Of a stretch of DNA of 64,000 nt, positions 16,247-24,646 are shown piece by piece. A program made the translations under genes and the position numbers. Positions within the stretch are counted from its first letter, which is position 1; the number at the start of each line of letters is the position of its first letter. The stretch is taken from positions 62,001 through 126,000 of the forward strand of contig NZ_MAXC01000055.1 in assembly GCF_001693485.1 (NCBI RefSeq), written 5' to 3'. Under the pieces are notes generated by a model. The model searched no databases. It saw nothing but the letters and a program-made list of their open reading frames with translations, and was not told where the DNA came from. Source of the stretch: Bradyrhizobium sp. LMTR 3 (GTDB taxonomy: Bacteria > Pseudomonadota > Alphaproteobacteria > Rhizobiales > Xanthobacteraceae).

Positions 16247-16661
16247 GGTTTTCATTGCGGCTCTGCATCGAAGGCACAAGATCCTCGCCGATATCCTTGA
16301 TCTGCGTAGACTTCAGATCGAAGGGCATAGCTGTAGTGCGCCCACAAGTCCCATCTGCCGCGCGACCGTGTGCGGCTCGATACCGGTAGAGGCAGCCGGC
16401 GGACACGACGATTGGAGCCTTACTGGTCGAACAGCATAGAACCATCGGGGCTCTCCGGTCACCAACCTCCAGCCGAGAGCAAGCCTCCAAGACTGGCGGT
16501 CCCGGTGCCCCCCCTCCCGCGGGGCCGTTCTATTTGGCGCTTCGCAAGCGCGCGGCTATCCTGACGGGTGACATGGAACGGTATTTTCTTCAGCGGATTA
16601 TGACGGTATCCTCTTCAGCAAGTTGCGGGCGCCGTGACCAGCGAAATTCGTCTCGACTGCA
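16247..16661. other. Gene-free region with no recognisable function
   Basis: About 415 bases between the second Bug protein and the cyclase. Only short, unmatched frames are present. The right part holds a short direct repeat. It marks the start of the degenerate region that continues to about 20.6 kb. Confidence 0.5.
16578..16619. repeat. Two near-identical 17-base direct repeats
   Basis: ACGGTATTTTCTTCAGC (16578-16594) and ACGGTATCCTCTTCAGC (16603-16619) differ at two positions and are spaced by 25 bases start to start. No further copies are seen around them. They may be a tiny tandem repeat or remnant of a duplication. Confidence 0.6.
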
Positions 16662-17453
16662 TCAGTCAGGGAGCTCATCCTGGAGTTCATAAACGCGGGT
16701 CTCTGCAGCCATTCCCTTCGCAACTACTGTGTCCACGAACCGGCAATTAAAACGATGGTGGACTCGCGCGTAGACCGCCTCGCTCACCAGCACTTGAGTA
16801 TCGTATTGCTTGTTTAGCCCCTCCAACCGGGCAGCAAGATTTACGACACTACCGAGCGCGGTATAGTTCATGCGTTCTGACGAACCGAGATTGCCGACCA
16901 CGGCCTCACCAAAATGAATGCCGAATCGAGTGTAAAATGGCGGCAATCCTTCTTTCTCAAACTGACGATTGATCGCTTCAATTGCCACCTTCGCTTGCAG
17001 CGCGGCCCGACATGCTCGCTCACAATGATCAGTTTGCGGATTGGGCGCGTTCCAGAATGCCATCACCGCGTCCCCAATGAACTTGTCGACCGTGCCGCCC
17101 TGCGACAGAATGACGTCTGTCAAGGCCGTGAAATAGCGCGATGTCTGCTGCATCAACCCGTCAGGATCGGCGCTTTCGGCAATCGTGGTGAACCCTCGCA
17201 CGTCAGTGAATAACGCAGTAATCTCCTGTCTTTTCCCGCCGAGCTCGGTCGATATAGAATTATCAAGCACTCCGCGCACGATTTCGCGCGGCGCAAGGCG
17301 AGAAAACGACCAAATGGCGCGCCTAGAGTTGTGAATTGTCCTGCCGAGCGTATCCAGCTCGTCAATGAATGATCGAACCGCATTCTTTGGCGGCGGCGCC
17401 ATCGTCGGCAAGCGGTGCGCCTCGAGCGTAATGGCTTGAATGGTTTTGGACAT
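16662..17453 (-). CDS. Class III adenylate/guanylate cyclase catalytic domain, sensor part missing
   Basis: Makes cyclic AMP (or GMP). Numbered from an upstream in-frame ATG at 17483, the catalytic domain starts near residue 85: metal Asp D94 (ALFTDVRGFT) and D138 (KFIGDAVMAFWN), base-recognising K134 and T208 (NYTALGSVVN), N215 and R219, so the core looks intact. The first 80 residues (SFIDELDTLGRTI, SFSRLAPREIVRGVL) correspond to the linker just before the cyclase in larger proteins that carry a membrane sensor. That sensor is absent: immediately upstream lies an unrelated outer-membrane fragment on the other strand. I prefer ATG 17453, but the gene is probably a 5'-truncated remnant. Confidence 0.7.
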   Translation of the reverse strand: MSKTIQAITLEAHRLPTMAPPPKNAVRSFIDELDTLGRTIHNSRRAIWSFSRLAPREIVRGVLDNSISTELGGKRQEITALFTDVRGFTTIAESADPDGLMQQTSRYFTALTDVILSQGGTVDKFIGDAVMAFWNAPNPQTDHCERACRAALQAKVAIEAINRQFEKEGLPPFYTRFGIHFGEAVVGNLGSSERMNYTALGSVVNLAARLEGLNKQYDTQVLVSEAVYARVHHRFNCRFVDTVVAKGMAAETRVYELQDELPD

Positions 17454-18305
17454 GCCGTTGGGCTCACGCGCTGGCATGGACAATTGCGCGGCGGCGTGCG
17501 GGCTCGACTTGGATCACAAGCCGAGCTGTGGCTGTCGGGCGGCTACCTGTCATTCTTCAATCCGGGAATCGATGCATGGGAGGCGAAGGCGCATTTCCGC
17601 ATGCAGTTCGACGTGGCGAGCTCCGTTTTTGCAGCGTATATGCCGGTCAAGGCGCCGCCGCCGGTCGCGCCCTATAGCTGGACGGGCTGCAGCGTCGGCG
17701 GGAACGCCGGCTATGGTTCGGCCAGGGCTAAATTCGATTCCGCTCCAAACGGCGCCATCGTTGATTTTGCCCAAAACAATGGGGTGCTCCCCGTACTTGC
17801 CGCGCAGCAGGCCGGTTCGCCCGCTGCTCAACGCACCGGAGGGCTCACGGCCGGCGCCGGCGTCTCCTGCACCGTGCAATTCGACAAGACCGTCGTCGGG
17901 CTTGAAACGGATCTCAATTACACTGATCTGCGATCATCCGAGTTGCGGGGACCGTTTCCGGTGGCGACTGCAGGCTTGGCCTATGCGGACTATGCCTTTT
18001 CGACCGCAACGGATTTTCCCGGATTCACGGGCTTTCGATTTGAAGGCTCGGATTCTCGCGTGAAGCCTGGCTGGACAGCAGGCCTCGGCTGGGAGGCCGT
18101 TGTGAGCGGCCCATGGACGGCGAAGTTCGAGTATCTCTATGTCGATCTCGGTGATCGGACGGCCCCGGCACCACAGAACATCGGCGCGCTCAGCCCATTC
18201 GCATGGACGCACTCAGCGAAATTGACTGAGAACATCGTTCGCGTAGGGTTGAGCTACAAATTTGCCGGCCCGCCAAGCAGCGGTACCGGCTGGTTCTCGC
18301 AATGA
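17415..18305 (+). pseudogene. Chimeric outer-membrane beta-barrel protein frame
   Basis: One open frame apparently made of two pieces. The first (about 17475-17609) looks like the C-terminal end of one barrel protein (ELWLSGGYLSFFNPGIDAWE, ending MQF). The second begins with the tail of a signal peptide (ASSVFAAYMPVKAPPPVAP) and continues as an Omp25/RopB-like porin-type protein common in Bradyrhizobium (YSWTGCSVGGNAGYG, KPGWTAGLGWEAVVSGPWTA, KFEYLYVDLGD, ENIVRVGLSYKF). No functional signal peptide precedes either part. A late ATG at 17601 is possible but would give no export signal. It overlaps the cyclase on the other strand. Confidence 0.6.
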
Positions 18306-18321
18306 GGCAGTATCAAGAGCC

Positions 18322-18720
18322 ATGCCCAAGCTCGTTGCCTACACAATGGACGGCCACGCGGTTCGCATCCGTCCTGCGCCGCTCGAGCGCGACTGGATGG
18401 ACGCCACCGACCAGCGGTTCGCGTATCGCTGCCTGCCGCTCAACATTGCAAACGCCCACGGCTGGGAACTGCTCTGTCCGTCGGGCTTTTCAGCGCGGTG
18501 GGACGGGCTCAACCACAAGGAAACCATTCGGATCAAGTCTGATCTCGGCACCCACGCGCCGGTTGTGAGCCACTTCGGGCATGGTGTGTTGACCTTCCAC
18601 GTCCCGCAGCGATCTTATCGCGCTGAAGACATGACATGTCCCGCGATTCAGCGTTCTAAGAACTCGTCTTCACCCTCCTGGCAGCGATCTGCTGGAGCGC
18701 CCAGCGCGCGTTCTTTCTGA
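18322..18720 (+). pseudogene. DUF6065-like protein, 3'-truncated
   Basis: Starts at ATG 18322, 16 bases after the outer-membrane frame. About 94 residues look like the front half of a DUF6065-type protein (MPKLVAYTMDGHAVRI, RFAYRCLPLNIANAHGWELL, SHFGHGVLTFHVP). From about position 18605 the sequence becomes low-complexity and unrelated (RSKNSSSPSWQRS), and the frame runs into the antisense end of the HEAT-repeat gene. The expected C-terminal half is missing. The function of the family is not known to me. Confidence 0.55.
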
Positions 18721-19525
18721 CTTCTGGATCCGAATCATTGGCGACAAGAACGAGAAACGGTTCCGCGGCTGGATCGGCAATCTCTCCCAATGCCGCCGCA
18801 GCTTCCTTGCGCAGATTTGCCTGCTCGTGCGTGATGCACTTGCCGATTGGAAGGATCGCCCGGTCGACCTTCATTTTTCCGAGACTTCTGATCGCCTTGA
18901 GCCGCACCTGCCAGAAATCGTCCATCAACGCGGCAATCAATTGATCCGCCGCCACCATGCCATTGGCGTTCTGACCAAGCGTCTCCGCCGCCATCTCGCG
19001 TACCATCCAGTCTTCATCCCCAAGCGTACGGGTGATCGATTCAGCCGCAGGCTTCATCTGCGAAAACGCCAGCGCGCTAACAGCCGCCCGCCTGACATGG
19101 GCATCGGGATCGCCCGTGGACGCCGTGAGCGCAGGGATGGATTCTTCAAGCTTCAAAAAGCCGATGACGCCGATCGCCTGTACCCGCACCGCAGCATCGC
19201 CGTCCCTGAGCGCTTCCAGCGCCGGCTTGAGCGTGTCCTTGCGCCGCAATTCCTTCAGCGCACGGAGCGCGGCCATGCGGACAAATGCGTGCGCATGCTT
19301 GACCAGAGGAAGTATCGCATCGGCGCATCCCGGGTCCTTGAATTCAGCCATGCTGTCCGCCGCAGCGGAAGCGACCGCCGGCTCGGGATCGACCGAATCC
19401 TGATCTCGAACCGGTACATGGCGACACGCCTGCTGACGTCGAGCGATGGGCGCGTGGCAGGGGCTATCAGCGTCAACACCCGCACGGCCGAGATCCTGGT
19501 CATCAAGGCCAAGGCTGTCATCCAA
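18656..19525 (-). CDS. HEAT-repeat protein, N-terminal part unreliable
   Basis: Alpha-helical repeat protein, usually a scaffold or partner of a larger complex. Clear HEAT-type repeats of about 31 residues run from roughly residue 45 to the end (ADAILPLVKHAHAFVRMAALRA, LEALRDGDAAVRVQAIGVIG, LTASTGDPDAHVRRAAVSAL, RTLGDEDWMVREMAAETLG, IAALMDDFWQVRLKAIRSLG, FLVLVANDSDPEVRKNARWA). The first 45 codons (to about 19399) are not HEAT-like and coincide with an antisense flavoprotein scrap, so the original start is lost. Related HEAT genes are often next to fumarate-reductase-like flavoproteins, which may explain that scrap. Confidence 0.65.
   Translation of the reverse strand: MDDSLGLDDQDLGRAGVDADSPCHAPIARRQQACRHVPVRDQDSVDPEPAVASAAADSMAEFKDPGCADAILPLVKHAHAFVRMAALRALKELRRKDTLKPALEALRDGDAAVRVQAIGVIGFLKLEESIPALTASTGDPDAHVRRAAVSALAFSQMKPAAESITRTLGDEDWMVREMAAETLGQNANGMVAADQLIAALMDDFWQVRLKAIRSLGKMKVDRAILPIGKCITHEQANLRKEAAAALGEIADPAAEPFLVLVANDSDPEVRKNARWALQQIAARRVKTSS
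19391..19525 (+). pseudogene. Fragment of an FAD-dependent fumarate-reductase-like flavoprotein
   Basis: About 45 codons on the plus strand read ILISNRYMATRLLTSSDGRV then AISVNTRTAEILVIKAKAVI. This matches the internal segment of fumarate reductase / succinate dehydrogenase / APS-reductase-like flavoproteins in which the chain returns to FAD (usually followed by LCCGAAGR-like residues). Both sides are unrelated: HEAT-repeat sequence on one side and hydantoinase A on the other, each on the minus strand. It is a scrap without start or stop of its own, recognised by eye only. Confidence 0.55.
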
Positions 19526-20564
19526 CCCGCGCGATCGAGCCGCCGCCGGCGCCGATCTCGACCATTTCGATCACGGGAATTCGTACCGGCAGGCCCGAAC
19601 CCTTCAGGAAGCGTGCGGCGCGATCGACCTCGAATACCCGCGATGTCTCGGGCTGATATTTCTCGATCAGGCATATCTTCGCGGTGGTACCGCCCATATC
19701 GAAGGACAGCACCCTGGTCTCGCCAAGGCGAGCCGCGATCTGGGCGGCGAAAATCGCGCCACCAGCCGGACCTGACTCGACGAGCCGCACCGGAAAGCGC
19801 TGCGCCGTTTCAATCGAGGTGACGCCGCCGCCGGAGGTCACGAGGTAGATGGCGCCGCGAAACTGCTCGACCTGCAGCGCCTCCGCCATCCGTGTGAGAT
19901 ACCCGTCGATGAGAGGCTGCACATAGGCGTTGGCGACGGCGGTTGAAGTCCGCTCGTATTCGCGAATTTCAGGGCACACCGCCGACGACAGCGTCACCCA
20001 TATGGCCGGCAATTCCTCTTTCAGGATCGCAGCGGCGCGCCGTTCATGCTCGGGATTGGCATAGGAGTGGAGGAAGGCGAAGGCGACGCTCTCCACGTTG
20101 TGCGCCCGCAGCTCCGGCGCGAGTGCGCGCACAGCGGCCTCATCGAGCGGCAACCGCACCGCACCATGCGCATCGATGCGCTCGGGGACGGTGAAGCGCA
20201 AGGACCGCGGCGCCAACGCCTTCGGCTTGTCGATCGCAAGGTCGTATTGATCGTAGCGGCTCTCGGTACCGATATCGAGCACGTCGCGGAAGCCTTGCGT
20301 CGCGACGAGCGCTGTCTTCGCGCCGCGCCGCTCGATGATGGCGTTGGTCGCGAGCGTCGTGCCATGAATGAAGACGTCGATATCGCAGATATGCGCGCGT
20401 GCGTCGGCCAGGATGAGACGCATCCCGTCCAGCACAGCCTGCTCCGGTCGCGAGGGCGTCGTCAACACCTTCCGTGTCCTGCGATCCTGGCCCACGTCCA
20501 ACACGATATCCGTGAATGTGCCTCCGATATCGACGGCAAGCCTCACTTCGGCTCCCAGAAGCAT
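19518..20564 (-). pseudogene. Hydantoinase/5-oxoprolinase A-type (HyuA) protein, 3'-truncated
   Basis: The family is an ATP-dependent hydrolase of cyclic amides (N-methylhydantoin, 5-oxoproline), normally near 690 residues and paired with HyuB. Here only about 348 residues remain: the ATP-binding start VRLAVDIGGTFTDIVLDVG, HGTTLATNAIIERRGAKTAL, TSGGGVTSIETA, LSFDMGGTTAKICLIE and IGAGGGSIARV, then an immediate stop where RVD-like sequence should continue. ATG 20564 is preferred (GGAG 8 bases upstream). No HyuB follows. The break coincides with the flavoprotein scrap, so this is probably a dead half-gene. Confidence 0.8.
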
Positions 20565-20896
20565 GCCAAATCTCCGCGGCGCTGGCTGAACGAACTGAGT
20601 CAACGATTGAGCAATTTCCATGCCAGCGACTGCGCACAGGGTCAATGCGCCCAGCCATTGTTGCAGGGCATCTATGCAACACGATTTCTACGATCTGGCA
20701 CTGCATCTTCCCATAAGAGCGCATCGGCGCCGAATGCACCAACCCGCTACGTTGAGGGTGGTGTAATCAGCATGCAATCTGCGGCGGTTCGGGCTCACGT
20801 CTTCTTCCTGCCATGACCGGCTGCGCTATTTTTCTCGCGTTCCTCGGCTACTGTTCTAAAGTGGCCCCGAAATCGTTTTCCGGTGGAGCGACGCAC
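20565..20896. other. Divergent intergenic region, nothing recognised
   Basis: About 330 bases between the truncated HyuA gene and the alpha/beta hydrolase. It is less GC-rich than its surroundings in the middle. Short open frames are present but none resembles a known protein. It presumably contains the promoter of the hydrolase. Confidence 0.45.
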
Positions 20897-21760
20897 GTGA
20901 CCAACATCTCGGCAAGGAAAGACAGGCCTCTCGATCCACGATCGAACTGGGCTGCGCTTTCCCAGGCCGAACGCGACGCGGCGTATGACAACAATGCCGC
21001 CGTGAAGGACAGCGCCGCCCTGATCGCGGAGCGAAACGAGGCCTCCAAAGCGCTGCGGGCCAGCCGCAAATCCTACCTCGATGTCGCCTATGGCGACCGC
21101 GAGAGGACGATGATCGACATCTATCCGGCCGCCGACAGCGCGGCCCCTTGCCTGGTCTTCCTGCATGGCGGCTACTGGCAGCGCAATTCCCGCGATGTGT
21201 TTGCCATGCTTGTCGAGGGCGTGGCCGCGCATGGCTGGTCGGTGGCCATTCCCGGCTATTCGCTCGCGCCCGAAGCATCGCTGACCGAGATCGTCGCGGA
21301 GATATCCCAGGCACTGGATTGGCTCGCCGAACACGGCGCATCTTACGGCATCTCCGGCCCGATCGTGCTGTCGGGCTGGTCGGCCGGCGCCCATCTCGTC
21401 GCCATGGCGCTGGACCATCCGCGTGTCACTGCGGGGCTGGCGATTTCGGGCGTGTACGATCTTGCGCCAATTCGCGATACCGGCCTGAACGATGCGCTGA
21501 AGCTCGCAGACCAGGAAGTCGAGACGCTGTCGCCGCTTCGCCTGCCTGTGGTCCACAAGCGGCTCGACATCGTCTACGGCGCGGATGAGCTACCGGCGCT
21601 GATTTTCGATTCCATCCACCTTCACGAAACGCGCGTTGCCGCAAATGCGCCCGGCAAGCTTTTTCCGATCGAAGGTGCAGATCATTTCAGCATCCTCAAC
21701 GAATTGCGACGTCCTGACGGCGCGCTGGTGGATATCGCGCGGAAGCTCGTCAACCAATGA
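20897..21760 (+). CDS. Alpha/beta hydrolase, kynurenine-formamidase-like
   Basis: Serine hydrolase that by family would cleave an N-formyl or other small amide/ester. A GTG start at 20897 is favoured (GGAG 9 bases upstream; protein begins VTNISARKDRP); an upstream ATG at 20813 would add 28 atypical residues. Motifs, numbered from GTG: oxyanion HGGYWQ (90-95), nucleophile elbow GWSAGAH with Ser162, and the catalytic His in GADHFSIL near the end. It is convergent with the Rieske gene (4 bases apart). It could hydrolyse a formylated ring-cleavage product of the neighbouring degradation genes, but this is inference. Confidence 0.85.
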   Translation: MTNISARKDRPLDPRSNWAALSQAERDAAYDNNAAVKDSAALIAERNEASKALRASRKSYLDVAYGDRERTMIDIYPAADSAAPCLVFLHGGYWQRNSRDVFAMLVEGVAAHGWSVAIPGYSLAPEASLTEIVAEISQALDWLAEHGASYGISGPIVLSGWSAGAHLVAMALDHPRVTAGLAISGVYDLAPIRDTGLNDALKLADQEVETLSPLRLPVVHKRLDIVYGADELPALIFDSIHLHETRVAANAPGKLFPIEGADHFSILNELRRPDGALVDIARKLVNQ

Positions 21761-21764
21761 CGAC

Positions 21765-22124
21765 CTACACCGCCGGCGGCCTGATCGCCGCGACGTCGAT
21801 CAAGACCTGGTCGCCGTCGATCCTGGTCGGGTAGATCCGCAACGGCCGACTCGGCCAGCCCATGGAAATCCTGCCATTGCGGAGATCGAACGATGCCACG
21901 TGACGGGGGCAAAACAGGCGTCCTGCCGACAGGTATCCGAGACTGAGGTCGGCCTGTTCATGCGGGCACACCCGTTCGCAAGCTACCGCGCGATTTTCGT
22001 CCCAGACCAGTATCAGATCGACCCCAGTCACGCGCGCGCAGACGATCCTTTGTGCGAGCAGCCGGCTAAGTCCGCAGACCGGCATCCACCTTCCCTCGCC
22101 GAAGTCTGCGACAGCTTGAGTCAT
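21765..22124 (-). CDS. Small Rieske [2Fe-2S] ferredoxin-like protein
   Basis: Soluble electron carrier of 119 residues. The Rieske cluster ligands are C53 and H55 (CPHEQADLSLG) and C72 and H75 (FCPRH), spaced as CxH-x16-CxxH. The ATG at 22124 overlaps the stop of livF (ATGA), making this the last gene of the ABC-transporter unit. No oxygenase alpha subunit is found in the window, so it more likely serves as an electron partner of another enzyme, possibly the molybdenum hydroxylase encoded at the head of the same unit. Confidence 0.88.
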   Translation of the reverse strand: MTQAVADFGEGRWMPVCGLSRLLAQRIVCARVTGVDLILVWDENRAVACERVCPHEQADLSLGYLSAGRLFCPRHVASFDLRNGRISMGWPSRPLRIYPTRIDGDQVLIDVAAIRPPAV

Positions 22125-22825
22125 CCGCCAAGATAGGCCTTTCGAACATGCTCGTTCGCGATCATCTCCGTGCCGGGACCGGAGAGAACGATACGACCGC
22201 CTTCCAGCAGATAGGCATGGTCGCACATCTCGAGCGCCGCAAACGCATTCTGCTCGACCAGAAGGACGGTCGTACCTTGATCGCGGATGCCGCGAATGAT
22301 GGCGAAGGTGCGCTCGACGATGTTGGGCGCAAGCCCAAGCGAAGGTTCATCGAACATGATCAACCGCGGCCGCGACATCAGCGCCCGGCCGATCGCCAGC
22401 ATTTGCTGTTCGCCGCCCGACAAGGTGCCGGCAGCCTGCCGCTTGCGGTCTGCCAGACGCGGAAATTCGGCGTAGATGCGTTCACGGTCCGCCGAAATCG
22501 CGAAGGCATCCGTGCGGAGATAGGCCCCCATGTCGAGATTCTCTTCGACCGTCATGTGCGGAAACACACGCCGTCCCTCCGGACAATGCGCGATCCCGCA
22601 AGCTACCACGTCCGGCGGCTTGGCGCCGGCAATATCCTTGCCCTCGAACAGCATCGATCCCGAACGCGGCGAAACGAGGCCCGAGATTGCGCGTAGCGTG
22701 GTACTCTTGCCGGCGCCGTTGGCGCCGATCAGGGCGACGAGCTGGCCGGCCTTGACCTCCAGCGAAACGCCGCGCAACGCGGTGACTCCGCCATAGCCAC
22801 ACACCATGTCGCGAATCTCAAGCAC
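22121..22825 (-). CDS. livF: Branched-chain-type ABC transporter ATPase (LivF)
   Basis: One of two ATPases of the importer. 234 residues with Walker A GANGAGKST, Q-loop, signature LSGGEQQMLAIGRAL, Walker B LIMFDEPSLGLAPN and the switch histidine region. LivF members are shorter than LivG and carry the SLGLAP motif. It overlaps livG by 8 bases and the Rieske gene by 4 bases. The imported substrate is likely that of the linked hydroxylase rather than leucine. Confidence 0.94.
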   Translation of the reverse strand: MLEIRDMVCGYGGVTALRGVSLEVKAGQLVALIGANGAGKSTTLRAISGLVSPRSGSMLFEGKDIAGAKPPDVVACGIAHCPEGRRVFPHMTVEENLDMGAYLRTDAFAISADRERIYAEFPRLADRKRQAAGTLSGGEQQMLAIGRALMSRPRLIMFDEPSLGLAPNIVERTFAIIRGIRDQGTTVLLVEQNAFAALEMCDHAYLLEGGRIVLSGPGTEMIANEHVRKAYLGG

Positions 22826-23600
22826 GTGTTGCCCCCTGTCCGAGATAGGCCTCGATAACGGCCGGATCGTTCCGGATCACGTCCGGCGGACCTTCGGCGA
22901 TGATACGGCCGTAGTTCAGCACCACGATTCTATCAGAGACGCTCATCACCATCGGCATGTCGTGCTCAACCAGCAGGACGGTGACGCCGCGATCCCTGAT
23001 ATTGCGGATCAACTGCACGAAAGTGTGGGTCTCCGAGGCATTCATGCCGGAGACCGGCTCATCGAGCAGCAGCATCGAGGGCTCGGCGGCCAGCGCCAAC
23101 GCCACGCCGACAAGCCGCTGCTCGCCATAAGACAGCAACCCTGCGAGATCGTGCGCGCGGCGTTCGAGGCCAACCCACTCGACAAGCTCGCTGGCGCGTT
23201 CCCGCAACCGGCGCTGCGAAGATCGCGCACGCGGCAGGCCCAGAATGGCTTCGAAAAGGCTGACCCTCCCCTGACGGTGCAGCCCAACCAATAGATTGTC
23301 GTAAACCGTGTCGTTCGGAAAAACACTGGTGCGCTGGAAGGTGCGGATCAATCCCAAATCAGCAATCTGATGCGGCCTCAAACCGTTGAGAACCGTTCCA
23401 CGATAGCTCACGCTGCCATGGGTCGATTCCAGAAAGCCGGTCACGACGTTGAAGGCCGTCGTCTTGCCGGCGCCGTTCGGCCCGATCAGGCTGACGATCT
23501 CGCCCTCGCCGACGGAAAAGTTCATGTCCGAGAGTGCAACGAGTCCGCCGAAGTGCACGGCGACCTGTTCGACCTTCAATGCCGTCGCAGGCGATGCCAT
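22818..23600 (-). CDS. livG: Branched-chain-type ABC transporter ATPase (LivG)
   Basis: Second ATPase of the importer, 260 residues from the ATG at 23600; a GTG one codon upstream (23603) is equally placed after AAGGAG. Walker A GPNGAGKTT, signature LSYGEQRLVGVALALA (LivG-typical LSYG instead of LSGG), Walker B MLLLDEPVSGMN, switch region LLVEHDM. It overlaps the livM stop and livF start. Confidence 0.94.
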   Translation of the reverse strand: MASPATALKVEQVAVHFGGLVALSDMNFSVGEGEIVSLIGPNGAGKTTAFNVVTGFLESTHGSVSYRGTVLNGLRPHQIADLGLIRTFQRTSVFPNDTVYDNLLVGLHRQGRVSLFEAILGLPRARSSQRRLRERASELVEWVGLERRAHDLAGLLSYGEQRLVGVALALAAEPSMLLLDEPVSGMNASETHTFVQLIRNIRDRGVTVLLVEHDMPMVMSVSDRIVVLNYGRIIAEGPPDVIRNDPAVIEAYLGQGATRA

Positions 23601-24646
23601 CACGCAGGCTCCTTGGCGTCACGTTCGGAAAAGGTCACCGGTCCTGCTGCCGGGGAGCGGTTCCACCGCTTTGCAAATCGCTGGGCGAGCGATGGCACAA
23701 TGCCGCGCGGCAGAACGAAAAGAATGACGATCAGTACGCCGCCATAGGCGATCCACTGCGCCTCCGGCGCCATGATCGGGCGGAGGAACACAGGCAATAA
23801 TCCGAAAATCATGCCGCCGATGACGGGGCCGAACAAGGATCCCTTGCCGCCGGTAATGACCATGATCACCATGGTCACGGTATTGATAAAGGCAAACACC
23901 TCGGGATCGATGATGCGGATGTAGTGCGCATAGAGGCTGCCGGCCGCCCCCGCGATCCCGGCCGAGATCACCGCCGCCAAAGTGAGCGTCTTGGTCACGT
24001 CGATGCCGACCGACACCGCAAGCGTTTCGTTTTCCATCAACCCGCGCATGGCGCGGCCGAAATGCGAATGAACGAGGCGCGAGATCAGCACATAAGCCGC
24101 TACAGCGACGGCCAGTACGAGGTAGTAGTTCTGCAACTTGGTCCGGAGGGTCAAACTACCAAGTTCCGGCAATCCGATCGTGATCGATGGAATATTGGTC
24201 AGCGCCAGCGGGCCCTGCGTGAGCTCGATCCAATTGAGCGCAACCAGGCGCACGACTTCGGCAAATGAAATCGTCACGATGACGAAATAGGCGCCGCGAA
24301 CGCGAAACGACAGCAGACCCACGAGATATCCGCACAATCCCGCGACAATGATCGCCAGCAGGAAGCCTGCGATCGGCGGCCAGGGATCGTGAACGATGCG
24401 AAAGCCCCCGGGAAGGCCAATGTCGAAACCAAGCGACGTCAGGGCGCTGACATAGGCGCCGATGCCGAAGAACGCGATATGACCGAGGCTGAGCTGGCCG
24501 GTGAACCCGAGCAGCAAATTCAGGCTCATCGCGCCGATGATGAAGATGCCGGTCGTGATCAACGCGTTCATGAGATAGGGATCGCGCAGCCACAGCGGCA
24601 CAGATGCCAAGGCGATGATCGTCAGAATGGCGGCGCCGAGCTTCAT
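23600..24646 (-). CDS. livM: Branched-chain-type ABC transporter permease (LivM)
   Basis: Inner-membrane channel subunit, 348 residues with about eight to ten hydrophobic segments (IGAMSLNLLLGFTGQLSLGH near residue 40 is the family signature; the conserved loop GRAMRGLMENETLAVSVGID lies near 205). The C-terminus is rather long and polar. It overlaps livH and livG by 4 bases or fewer. Confidence 0.93.
   Translation of the reverse strand: MKLGAAILTIIALASVPLWLRDPYLMNALITTGIFIIGAMSLNLLLGFTGQLSLGHIAFFGIGAYVSALTSLGFDIGLPGGFRIVHDPWPPIAGFLLAIIVAGLCGYLVGLLSFRVRGAYFVIVTISFAEVVRLVALNWIELTQGPLALTNIPSITIGLPELGSLTLRTKLQNYYLVLAVAVAAYVLISRLVHSHFGRAMRGLMENETLAVSVGIDVTKTLTLAAVISAGIAGAAGSLYAHYIRIIDPEVFAFINTVTMVIMVITGGKGSLFGPVIGGMIFGLLPVFLRPIMAPEAQWIAYGGVLIVILFVLPRGIVPSLAQRFAKRWNRSPAAGPVTFSERDAKEPA

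Noticed and set aside
16247..16661. Possible transposase remnant in the gene-free region
   Set aside because: No DDE or other transposase motif and no flanking inverted repeats could be found by eye.
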